Positions 1-4,964 of a DNA stretch of 5,907 bases are shown here, piece by piece. The DNA is from Planctomycetota bacterium (GTDB lineage Bacteria; Planctomycetota; MHYJ01; WSZJ01; JACPWG01). Every line of letters starts with the position of its first letter. Positions within the stretch are counted from its first letter, which is position 1. Both the position numbers and the translations under genes were made by a program. The notes under the pieces are model-generated. The model had not been told where the DNA came from. It ran no database searches and was given only the letters and a program-made list of their open reading frames with translations. The stretch lies in the NCBI GenBank assembly GCA_016220045.1, contig JACRIP010000627.1:1-5907 (forward strand), written 5' to 3'.

Positions 1-1369
1 CCGCTCCCCCGGCGGCGTCCGCTTCCGGCTCGGGCGGCGTGGTCTCGTCGGCGCGCGCGGCCCGGCGGCGTCGCGGGACCGTCGCCGTCGCCGTCCCGGC
101 GGCCGCGGAGGCGGTACCGGGGGCCGGCGCACCCGCACCCGCACCGGCCGCCGCCGCGGCCGCCGCCGCTTCCTCCGCTTCCGGCAGTGCGGCGACCACC
201 TGACGCAGCGCCTCGATGAAGGGCCCGTACGCCTTGCCCGCCTGCTCGTAGGCGCTGCCTTCGACGAAGAGCGTCTTCTTGAGCTGGCAGTGGACCTTGA
301 ACTCGCGGGTGAGGCGCGACTTGCCGATCCCCGCCTCACCGCTGACCAGCACGCAGGCGGGCACGCGCGGCGAGGCCTTCTCGACCTCGGCCAGCAGCCC
401 GGTGAGGCGCGTGAATTCGCGCTCGCGCCCGACGAACTTCGCCGAGAGCACGTACCCCTTCTTGGTCTCCTTGGTCTCGAGCTCGAACTCGTGCTCGGCG
501 ATCTTGTTGACCGCCTGGATGACGTCGCCGGCGCGCTGGTAGCGTTCTTCGGGGCTCTTGGCCATCAGGCGCAGGATGATCCGTTCGAGGGCCTCGGAGC
601 AGGCGGAGTTGAGCGTGCGCGGCGGGCGCGGGCGTTCCTCGATGTGCTTGCGGATGATCGCGACCGAGGAGTCGGCCTCGAAGGGCACGATGCCGGTCAC
701 GGCGTGATACAGGGTTACCCCGAGGGAGTAGAGGTCGGCGCGGTGGTCGGCGGCCATGCCCTGCGCGAGTTCGGGGGCGATGTAGTGGATCGAGCCCTTG
801 ACCTTCTGCGCGCCTTCCTTCATCCAGCGGCCGGCGAGGCCGAAGTCGAGCAGCTTGATGAGATTGAAGGCGGTGGGCGCCTGCACCTGGGCGAGCGGCG
901 GGCCGGAGGCGGTGCGCGGATCGAGGCGGCGCGCCTCTTCGTTGGTGATCAGGATGTTGGTCGGCTTGAGGTCGTAGTGGATCAGGCCGCGCGAGTGGAT
1001 GTACTCGAGCACGCGGCAGATCTGGATGATCAGCGGCAGGAGCGAGTTGGGATCGGCGCCGCGCGCGGTGTCGTAGAGGTTGCAGCCGTGGACGTATTCC
1101 TGCGTGAAGAAGTACTCGCGGGTGCCGGCGACGGCGCCGAAATCGTAGACTTCGGCGAGCGCGGGGTGGTGGAGGGGGGTGAGGGAGGCGAACTCGGACT
1201 TGAAGTGTTCGAGCGTGGTGGGGTCGATGAGTCCCGGCCGGATCATCTTGAGGGCGAAGAGGTTGTTGCCGTGGAGCTGGTCTTCGACGAGGTGGACGGT
1301 GCCCATGCCGCCTTCGCCGATGGGGCGGAGGATGCGGTAGCGGTTATTGATCAAGGCGGGGACGGGCAT
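1..1369 (-). CDS. Ser/Thr protein kinase fused to AAA-type ATPase (partial, C-terminus beyond the window)
   Basis: This gene codes for a cytoplasmic signalling protein: an N-terminal Hanks-type Ser/Thr kinase followed by the start of an AAA_16-like P-loop ATPase. My translation gives 456 residues, open to the left edge. Kinase landmarks are the glycine loop GEGGMG (18-23), ATP-binding Lys41 in FALK, a likely helix-C Glu59, catalytic loop HYDLKPTN (131-138), DFG (175-177), APE (198-200) and Asp212 in DLYSLG. The catalytic loop has Tyr where most such kinases have Arg, so it is a non-RD kinase. A VGREREF motif (313-319), usual just before AAA_16 modules, precedes Walker A GEAGIGKS (344-351). 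An Ala/Gly/Pro-rich stretch with RRRR follows (about 400-455). The start is ATG at 1369, with AGAGG 5 nt upstream and the glycine loop at the expected distance. Family members often continue with sensor or TPR repeats, not visible here. The substrate is unknown. No transmembrane segment is seen in the visible part. Confidence 0.93.
   Translation of the reverse strand, partial: MPVPALINNRYRILRPIGEGGMGTVHLVEDQLHGNNLFALKMIRPGLIDPTTLEHFKSEFASLTPLHHPALAEVYDFGAVAGTREYFFTQEYVHGCNLYDTARGADPNSLLPLIIQICRVLEYIHSRGLIHYDLKPTNILITNEEARRLDPRTASGPPLAQVQAPTAFNLIKLLDFGLAGRWMKEGAQKVKGSIHYIAPELAQGMAADHRADLYSLGVTLYHAVTGIVPFEADSSVAIIRKHIEERPRPPRTLNSACSEALERIILRLMAKSPEERYQRAGDVIQAVNKIAEHEFELETKETKKGYVLSAKFVGREREFTRLTGLLAEVEKASPRVPACVLVSGEAGIGKSRLTREFKVHCQLKKTLFVEGSAYEQAGKAYGPFIEALRQVVAALPEAEEAAAAAAAAGAGAGAPAPGTASAAAGTATATVPRRRRAARADETTPPEPEADAAGGA
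128..170 (-). repeat. Simple-sequence tract coding for a poly-Ala/Gly-Ala run
   Basis: Short GCACCC and GCCGCC-type units run in tandem on the plus strand. In the kinase-ATPase frame they code for a run of eight alanines followed by alternating Gly-Ala and Ala-Pro (about residues 401-415). The tract is low-complexity and could vary in length between strains without breaking the frame. Confidence 0.6.
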
Positions 1370-1374
1370 ACAAA

Positions 1375-1379
1375 CCTCT
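1375..1379 (-). promoter_or_regulatory. Ribosome binding site of the kinase gene
   Basis: AGAGG on the minus strand, 5 nt before the ATG at 1369. It supports this start for the kinase. Confidence 0.6.
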
Positions 1380-1392
1380 GGACGGCCTGCGC

Positions 1393-1414
1393 GGACGCGC
1401 GCGGCGGCGCGTCC
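1393..1414 (-). promoter_or_regulatory. GC-rich hairpin in the kinase 5' leader
   Basis: A perfect 8-bp inverted repeat, GGACGCGC and GCGCGTCC, encloses a 6-nt loop. It lies between the predicted transcription start of the kinase (near 1426) and its ribosome binding site, so it would form in the leader RNA. There is no U-run, so it is not an intrinsic terminator. It could modulate translation or serve as a dyad operator. In DNA this rich in GC, chance is also possible. Confidence 0.4.
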
Positions 1415-1432
1415 AAGAACCGGGACGCGGCG

Positions 1433-1461
1433 ACTGTAGCATGGCGGGCGCGGGGTGTCAA
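1433..1461 (-). promoter_or_regulatory. Sigma-70-type promoter of the kinase gene
   Basis: On the minus strand a perfect -35 TTGACA (1461-1456) is followed by a 17-bp spacer and a -10 TACAGT (1438-1433, four of six consensus bases). Transcription would start near 1426 and give a leader of about 57 nt before the ATG at 1369. The placement just upstream of a well-supported start makes the call credible. Confidence 0.7.
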
Positions 1462-1500
1462 ACGGTAGGGGGAGGCGGTGGGGGCGGGGGGGACCGAATG

Positions 1501-1535
1501 TAGATTGAAGATTGCAGATTGCAGATTGCGGATTG
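1501..1535 (+). repeat. Heptamer tandem repeat, five units of NNGATTG
   Basis: Five consecutive 7-bp units in perfect register: TAGATTG, AAGATTG, CAGATTG, CAGATTG, CGGATTG. The GATTG core is invariant and only the first two bases vary. The tract is clearly AT-richer than its surroundings and lies between the two divergent promoters (1461 and 1584). Similar short heptamer arrays are scattered in intergenic regions of several bacterial groups and mostly have no known role. It could be a slippage-prone tract, a decayed dispersed repeat or a protein-binding array. No coding potential is seen. Confidence 0.8.
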
Positions 1536-1583
1536 ACGTGGCGGGGGTGAGCGGGAGCGGGAACCCGCGCGCCGCCGAAACGC

Positions 1584-1612
1584 TTGACAGGGGGGGGCCC
1601 TTCCCGTATGGT
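1584..1612 (+). promoter_or_regulatory. Sigma-70-type promoter of the secreted-protein gene
   Basis: A perfect -35 TTGACA (1584-1589) is followed by a 17-bp spacer containing a run of eight G, then -10 TATGGT (1607-1612, four of six consensus bases). Transcription would start near 1619 and give a leader of about 55 nt before the ATG at 1674. Confidence 0.72.
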
Positions 1613-1659
1613 CACGCGCCCCGTGCGGACGGGGCGTCCACGAGAGTTCATTTCGGCAT

Positions 1660-1665
1660 AAGGAG
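1660..1665 (+). promoter_or_regulatory. Strong ribosome binding site of the secreted-protein gene
   Basis: AAGGAG, 8 nt before the ATG at 1674. It fixes this start over alternative reading frames in the region. Confidence 0.85.
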
Positions 1666-1673
1666 AAAACCTG

Positions 1674-2630
1674 ATGAAGCGCACGATCTTGGGGCTGGCG
1701 GTGGCCGTCGGCCTGCTGACGGGCGGGGGCGCGGTGCGCGCCGAGGACAAGGTGATGCTGAAGGAGAACCTGAAGGCGAACGACGTCTTCACGGTGACCA
1801 CCTCCTTCGAAATGACGATGGCGATCCACGGGATCGTGGGTCCGCAGGAGTTCGACCAGAACGTGATGCACCGTCGCGAGGAGGTGATGGGGACGAAGGT
1901 GCTGGCGGTGGAGAACGGGCGGGTGAGCAAGCTGCGGCGGCATATCGTCTCGCAGAAGGAGACGGAGCAGAATCCGGGGATGGCGGGGCCGGAGACGAAG
2001 GACGGCGAGGACGCCGGGCGCATCTATGTGATCACCGGGTTCGGGAAGGGGCGCAAAGTCGAGTGTCTGAACGACGCGCCGACGGAGACCGAACTGAAGA
2101 AGATCAAGAACAACCCGCAGACGATGATCCTGCCGGGCAAGGCGGTGGCGGTGGGCGAGATCTGGGAGGTTCCGGCCGACGTGCTGAAGGAGATGTTCTT
2201 CGACGAGGAGGGGGAGCGGCCGGAGAAGATGTCGATGAAGTGCAAGCTGCTCGGGACCGAGGAGGTCAAGGGCGTGAAGTGCGCGCGCGTCGGTGTGGAG
2301 CTGTACATTTCCTCGAAGCAGGATACCGGGATGGTCCTGGCGATCGAGGTGGCGGGCGAGGGCCGGTTCGCGCTGGACTCGGGTGCGTTCCTGGGCTGGG
2401 AGCTGAGCGGGAAGACGACGATGACGGGCGAGCAGGAGCAGGGCGGGCAGAAGATCACGATGAAGGGCGAGGGCCCGTTGAAGATGCGGGAGTCGTGGGA
2501 GCCGGGCAAGGCCGACCTGGGCGACGAGAGCAAGAAGCTGGCGCCGAAGCCGCAGGTCGGCGAAGTCGGCGGTGGCGAGGAGGAGGAAGAAGAGGAAGAG
2601 GAAGGCGGCGGCATGGGCGGCGGGAAGTAG
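1674..2630 (+). CDS. Secreted protein with signal peptide and Glu-run/Gly-rich C-terminus (possibly DUF6263-like)
   Basis: The product has 318 residues and I do not recognise a definite function. Residues 1-23 form a typical Sec signal peptide: a basic MKR start, a hydrophobic core and an AVRA cleavage site before Glu24. There is no lipobox Cys and no other membrane segment, so it is probably periplasmic or exported. The mature part looks beta-rich, with alternating stretches such as VFTVTTSFEMTM (38-49), a segment resembling 'V..VENGRVSKLRRHIV' (76-92) and GEIWEVP (161-167). This pattern recalls the DUF6263-like family of planctomycete and Bacteroidota exported proteins, a tentative match from memory. 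Cys131, Cys190 and Cys203 are present. The tail has nine consecutive Glu (302-310) followed by GGGMGGGK. The start is supported by AAGGAG and a TTGACA-N17-TATGGT promoter. The gene has its own terminator and appears monocistronic. Its codons favour G-ending forms, unlike the C-ending preference of the divergent kinase. Confidence 0.92.
   Translation: MKRTILGLAVAVGLLTGGGAVRAEDKVMLKENLKANDVFTVTTSFEMTMAIHGIVGPQEFDQNVMHRREEVMGTKVLAVENGRVSKLRRHIVSQKETEQNPGMAGPETKDGEDAGRIYVITGFGKGRKVECLNDAPTETELKKIKNNPQTMILPGKAVAVGEIWEVPADVLKEMFFDEEGERPEKMSMKCKLLGTEEVKGVKCARVGVELYISSKQDTGMVLAIEVAGEGRFALDSGAFLGWELSGKTTMTGEQEQGGQKITMKGEGPLKMRESWEPGKADLGDESKKLAPKPQVGEVGGGEEEEEEEEEGGGMGGGK
2577..2603 (+). repeat. GAG/GAA codon tract coding for nine Glu
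   Basis: A near-uninterrupted run of GAG and GAA codons codes for nine glutamates close to the C-terminus of the secreted protein. It is flanked by GGC/GGG glycine codons on both sides. Such a tract may expand or contract by replication slippage. In the protein it gives a strongly acidic, probably disordered tail that could bind cations or cationic partners. Confidence 0.75.
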
Positions 2631-2641
2631 CCGCGCCGCGC

Positions 2642-2670
2642 GGACGGCACGCGGGGGGCGGGCGCCGTCC
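2642..2670. other. Inverted repeat in the convergent intergenic gap
   Basis: GGACGGC (2642-2648) and GCCGTCC (2664-2670) form a 7-bp perfect stem with a 15-nt G-rich loop. It lies between the stop codons of the plus-strand gene (2630) and the minus-strand HNH gene (2675). No T-run follows on either strand. It may contribute to 3'-end formation or RNA stability for either transcript, but it is not a canonical intrinsic terminator. Confidence 0.35.
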
Positions 2671-2674
2671 CGCA

Positions 2675-3376
2675 TCAGGAAGACACCGGAGCGGCCGGGG
2701 CCGAGAGGTCCCGGCCGCTTCTTTTGCCGGCGGCCGGCCCGGCGGTTGGCTTCGGGCGGTACGCGACCTCGTCGCCGAGCAGAAAGCGGAAGGGCCAATC
2801 GCAGATGGGGTCGTCGGCGCGTGCGGCGGGCGTGAGACCGCGGAAGCGATGGAGGGTCTTTCGTCGGGCGACCGGGCGGCCGTCACGATTCAAGCCCAGG
2901 GTGTCGATGGTGACCTGCGCTCGGGCGCGGGCAGGCTCCGGTGCGGCCGGGTTCGGTCTCAGCTCTCCGGTCTTTTCCTGGTAGTCGAAGAAGTTCTCAA
3001 ACCGGTAACCTGGATCATCCGGGCGCAACAGCCCCGCCGCATCCTGGTCGCCTTTGTGCCGTTGACACTTTTCGCACGCCAGAAAGAGATTCTCCCAGAC
3101 ATACGCCAGCAGCGGGAACTTGGATTTCGGCTGGAAGTGGTCGACCGTCTGGAGGCCCGTGACGTGAAGGGGATAGCCATCGCAGTACGCGCAGTGCTGC
3201 TGCGTCATCTCGCCGAGGTGCGCCCGAATGGTCGGAAGGACCGATGTCCCCTCGTAGCTCTTCCAGGAGAAGCGCGCCGTGGGATCGTCACCGCGCCGGG
3301 CCGCGAAGTCGCGTGACCACTCTGCCCCGTGGGCGCGGAGGAATTCGGGCCCCGGTCCCCGCGTGCAGGGCTTCAC
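2675..3376 (-). CDS. ptuB: HNH endonuclease, PtuB-like (Septu defence system)
   Basis: The predicted product has 233 residues and is the nuclease half of a Septu-type ATPase/HNH pair. The HNH core has a zinc knuckle made of CAYC (62-65) and CEKC (101-104). Between and after these lie Asp79-His80 in VDHFQPKSKFP, Asn96 in WENL and His107 in QRHKGD. This arrangement is typical of the McrA-like HNH nucleases of Septu and of retron effector operons. The expected metal-binding and catalytic residues look intact, so the enzyme should be active. The start is a GTG whose last two bases overlap the TGA of the upstream ATPase gene (GTGA); no independent ribosome binding site is evident, which suggests translational coupling. 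The same frame stays open upstream of the GTG, but that stretch is antisense-like and overlaps the ATPase gene. The last codons carry the terminator of the convergent gene. By analogy with Septu, the protein binds the ATPase and degrades nucleic acid on infection. Confidence 0.9.
   Translation of the reverse strand: MKPCTRGPGPEFLRAHGAEWSRDFAARRGDDPTARFSWKSYEGTSVLPTIRAHLGEMTQQHCAYCDGYPLHVTGLQTVDHFQPKSKFPLLAYVWENLFLACEKCQRHKGDQDAAGLLRPDDPGYRFENFFDYQEKTGELRPNPAAPEPARARAQVTIDTLGLNRDGRPVARRKTLHRFRGLTPAARADDPICDWPFRFLLGDEVAYRPKPTAGPAAGKRSGRDLSAPAAPVSS
2688..2726 (+). terminator. Rho-independent terminator of the secreted-protein gene
   Basis: A perfect 10-bp stem, AGCGGCCGGG (2690-2699) and CCCGGCCGCT (2710-2719), encloses a 10-nt loop. 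A G-T and a G-C pair extend it outward to 2688 and 2721. A T-rich run, TTCTTTT, begins at 2719. It works only on the plus strand, since no T-run follows on the other strand. It lies 58 nt past the stop at 2630 and sits inside the last 16 codons of the opposing HNH gene. Confidence 0.85.
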
Positions 3377-4722
3377 GGCGTCTGCGTCTGCGCCTGGGGC
3401 TGTTCGTGTCGCTCCACGCGGCGGCGCTCGTGCCCTACGATGACGCTGGTCTCGTAGCTGCGCGCGGCCAGGTCGCCGGCGACCTGTTCGAATTCGGCGC
3501 GCGCGGCGGGCTCGCCCCTCAGCACGCGATCCTTGAGTGCGTAGAAGCGCGCGAAGAGCCGTTCGGTATCCATGTCGAATTCCTCCGCCACGCCGAGCAC
3601 TTCGCGTAGCACCGTCGCGTAGCTGATCCCCACTTGGGAGGGCAGGGGGTCGCCGACCTCCGCGTGCTCCCCGTTCATGCGCAAGGGGTAGATCCACGCA
3701 TCGGCGGCGGAGGCCACCACGAACGGAGAGTGCGTGGACAAGAAGATCTGCGCCTTCGGGAACAGACCCTGTACCGTGGGCAATACCCGGCGTTGCCACG
3801 CGGGATGCAGGTGCACCTCGATCTCATCCAGGAAGAGCAGGAAGGGACGCTCCAGCACCGGCGTGTCGCCCTCCCAGGGAATGCGGTCCATGCGCATCAG
3901 CAGATCGCCGATCCAGCTCAAGGTGGACTTCAGGCCATCCGGCAGCAGGTCCAGGCCGACCACGCGGCCGGCGAAGTTGGCGCCGACCCAGAGCGGATCA
4001 TCTTGGAGCACGAAGGAGAACGGCTGACCCGTGATGTCCGAGATCACGGTCTCGATTCTCTCGATGGATTGGCGGCGGCGCGTAGCGAGTGCGGAGTCCC
4101 CGCGGTCTGCCGCCATGGCTGCCTTGGCGCGGGTGTTCGCCACCCATTGGACGAAGCGTTGTGAACTCTCGGGACGATTGAAGGCGCAGGCGCCGGCCAG
4201 CGGACTCTCCTTGTCCTCCTGGATGGCCTCGAGGCGGTATGAACCTACCGAGCGCTGGCCCGAGTACGCAAAGGCGGCTGCGGAGAACCGGGTGTTCTGG
4301 TGGCCGGGCGCGTGGGGCTGGAATACTCTGCTGAGGTCTCGATAGGCTCTGGTCTCCTTCGGAACGCCAGCAAAGACCGTGAAGTCGCCGCAGTCGTACC
4401 TGTGGATCAAGGGAGCGGCTGCTCCCGGCACCACGGGGGTCGGGGGGGCACCCTGGGGCGTCGATCTCCGAAACGCCAGCAGCTCCCCGCCTGCCATCTC
4501 AACGGCGGCCGTCGAGAGCGGTCCACGCAGTCGATTCGCGAGCCCGACCGACTCGTAAGTGAACGCCTGGGCAAGCGCCATGAGGATCGTCGTCTTGCCA
4601 GTGCCGTTGGCGCCGACCAGCATGTGGACATCGGCCTTGCCCGGATCGTCTCCTTGGCCGAACGCCAAGTTGAAGCGGTCGAAGCAGGCGACCTGGTCGA
4701 GGTAGACGCGCTGGATTCTCAT
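3373..4722 (-). CDS. ptuA: ABC/AAA_21-type ATPase, PtuA-like (Septu defence system)
   Basis: The product has 449 residues from the ATG at 4722 and is an SMC/ABC-type ATPase without a transmembrane part. Motifs in order are: N-terminal strand MRIQRVYLDQVACF, Walker A GANGTGKT (37-44), signature-like LPDGLKSTLSW (260-270) in place of LSGGQ, Walker B FLLFLDE (294-300) followed by HLHP, and the switch His331 in STHSPFV. A helical C-terminus (about 365-425) follows. This order matches PtuA and other OLD-like/AAA_21 defence ATPases. Together with the coupled HNH gene it points to Septu, where PtuA forms an oligomer that sequesters the nuclease. The start at 4722 puts the first strand at the very N-terminus, as in relatives. 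An in-frame ATG at 4788 would add 22 Pro/Ala-rich residues. Neither start has a convincing ribosome binding site. The long C-terminal Arg/Gln-rich tail is probably disordered. Confidence is high for the ATPase and good for the PtuA name. Confidence 0.9.
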   Translation of the reverse strand: MRIQRVYLDQVACFDRFNLAFGQGDDPGKADVHMLVGANGTGKTTILMALAQAFTYESVGLANRLRGPLSTAAVEMAGGELLAFRRSTPQGAPPTPVVPGAAAPLIHRYDCGDFTVFAGVPKETRAYRDLSRVFQPHAPGHQNTRFSAAAFAYSGQRSVGSYRLEAIQEDKESPLAGACAFNRPESSQRFVQWVANTRAKAAMAADRGDSALATRRRQSIERIETVISDITGQPFSFVLQDDPLWVGANFAGRVVGLDLLPDGLKSTLSWIGDLLMRMDRIPWEGDTPVLERPFLLFLDEIEVHLHPAWQRRVLPTVQGLFPKAQIFLSTHSPFVVASAADAWIYPLRMNGEHAEVGDPLPSQVGISYATVLREVLGVAEEFDMDTERLFARFYALKDRVLRGEPAARAEFEQVAGDLAARSYETSVIVGHERRRVERHEQPQAQTQTP

Positions 4723-4794
4723 ACCCTGGCGACTGCCGACTGGAGGGGCTTTTGCGGGTCCGGGTGCGGTTAGAGGCAAAGCCTGCATGCGCTT

Positions 4795-4806
4795 CTGAGC
4801 GCTCAG
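4795..4806. promoter_or_regulatory. 12-bp perfect palindrome upstream of the ATPase gene
   Basis: CTGAGCGCTCAG is identical on both strands. It lies between the possible -10 box (4830-4825) and the ATPase start, just upstream of the alternative ATG at 4788. Its position would suit a repressor operator or a small leader hairpin. No regulator gene is seen in the window. Confidence 0.35.
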
Positions 4807-4824
4807 CGAGGTCGTGATGTCCGC

Positions 4825-4830
4825 ATTCTA
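4825..4830 (-). promoter_or_regulatory. Possible -10 box of the Septu operon
   Basis: TAGAAT on the minus strand matches five of six bases of the TATAAT consensus. It would start transcription near 4818, 96 nt before the chosen ATPase ATG or 30 nt before the alternative ATG at 4788. The -35 region is poor: TGGAAT at 18-bp spacing matches only three of six bases. The call rests mainly on position and on the low AT content around it. Confidence 0.4.
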
Positions 4831-4944
4831 GCCCCTACGGCGCCTCGAATTCCACCTGTTTCTCGGAGGGCGTGGCGCGCGCTGTCCGGCGCGCAGGGTC
4901 CCGCTGGCGGAGAAATCGAGGGCGCAAATCGGCCAGAACTCCAT
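4828..4944 (-). CDS. Possible small ORF (38 residues) between the SRPBCC and ATPase genes
   Basis: An ATG at 4944 lies 20 nt after the stop of the SRPBCC gene, with a strong AAGGAG 4 nt upstream. The reading frame runs 38 codons to a TAG that overlaps the possible -10 box of the Septu operon. The product starts MEFWPICALDF and ends in a very basic tail, NRWNSRRRRG. It has no recognisable domain. The Arg/Pro-rich second half is what random high-GC DNA often yields, so this may be chance. The ribosome binding site is the only real argument for it. Confidence 0.25.
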   Translation of the reverse strand: MEFWPICALDFSASGTLRAGQRAPRPPRNRWNSRRRRG

Positions 4945-4948
4945 GCCG

Positions 4949-4954
4949 CTCCTT
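4949..4954 (-). promoter_or_regulatory. Shine-Dalgarno-like AAGGAG before the small ORF
   Basis: AAGGAG on the minus strand, 4 nt before the ATG at 4944. It is one of only two full AAGGAG matches placed at a start in the window, the other belonging to the secreted-protein gene. Confidence 0.35.
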
Positions 4955-4964
4955 CGCGCCGCGC

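Noticed and set aside
290..1468. Long plus-strand open frame opposite the kinase
   Set aside because: It is the mirror of the kinase gene in high-GC DNA. Its translation is a biased Gly/Glu/Val/Asp string with no motif, whereas the minus strand gives a complete set of kinase motifs.
1458..2798. Long minus-strand open frame opposite the secreted-protein gene
   Set aside because: Its translation is dominated by Arg, Leu, His and Pro with no domain. The plus-strand gene has a signal peptide, ribosome binding site, promoter and terminator.
1478..3316. Plus-strand open frame of over 600 codons spanning the secreted-protein gene and the HNH gene
   Set aside because: It overlaps two well-supported genes, its first half is an Arg/Gly-rich frame-shifted reading of the secreted-protein gene, and it runs through a strong terminator and antisense through the HNH gene.
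3377..3799. Upstream extension of the HNH gene frame
   Set aside because: The extra 141 codons overlap the ATPase gene in another frame and read as Arg/Gly/Ala-rich noise. The GTG at 3376 overlapping the ATPase stop gives a domain-sized protein.
4723..4964. Retron RNA or reverse transcriptase upstream of the ATPase/HNH pair
   Set aside because: The 242-nt spacer has no reverse-transcriptase coding capacity and no long paired msr/msd-like structure I could see; the next gene upstream is an SRPBCC protein.
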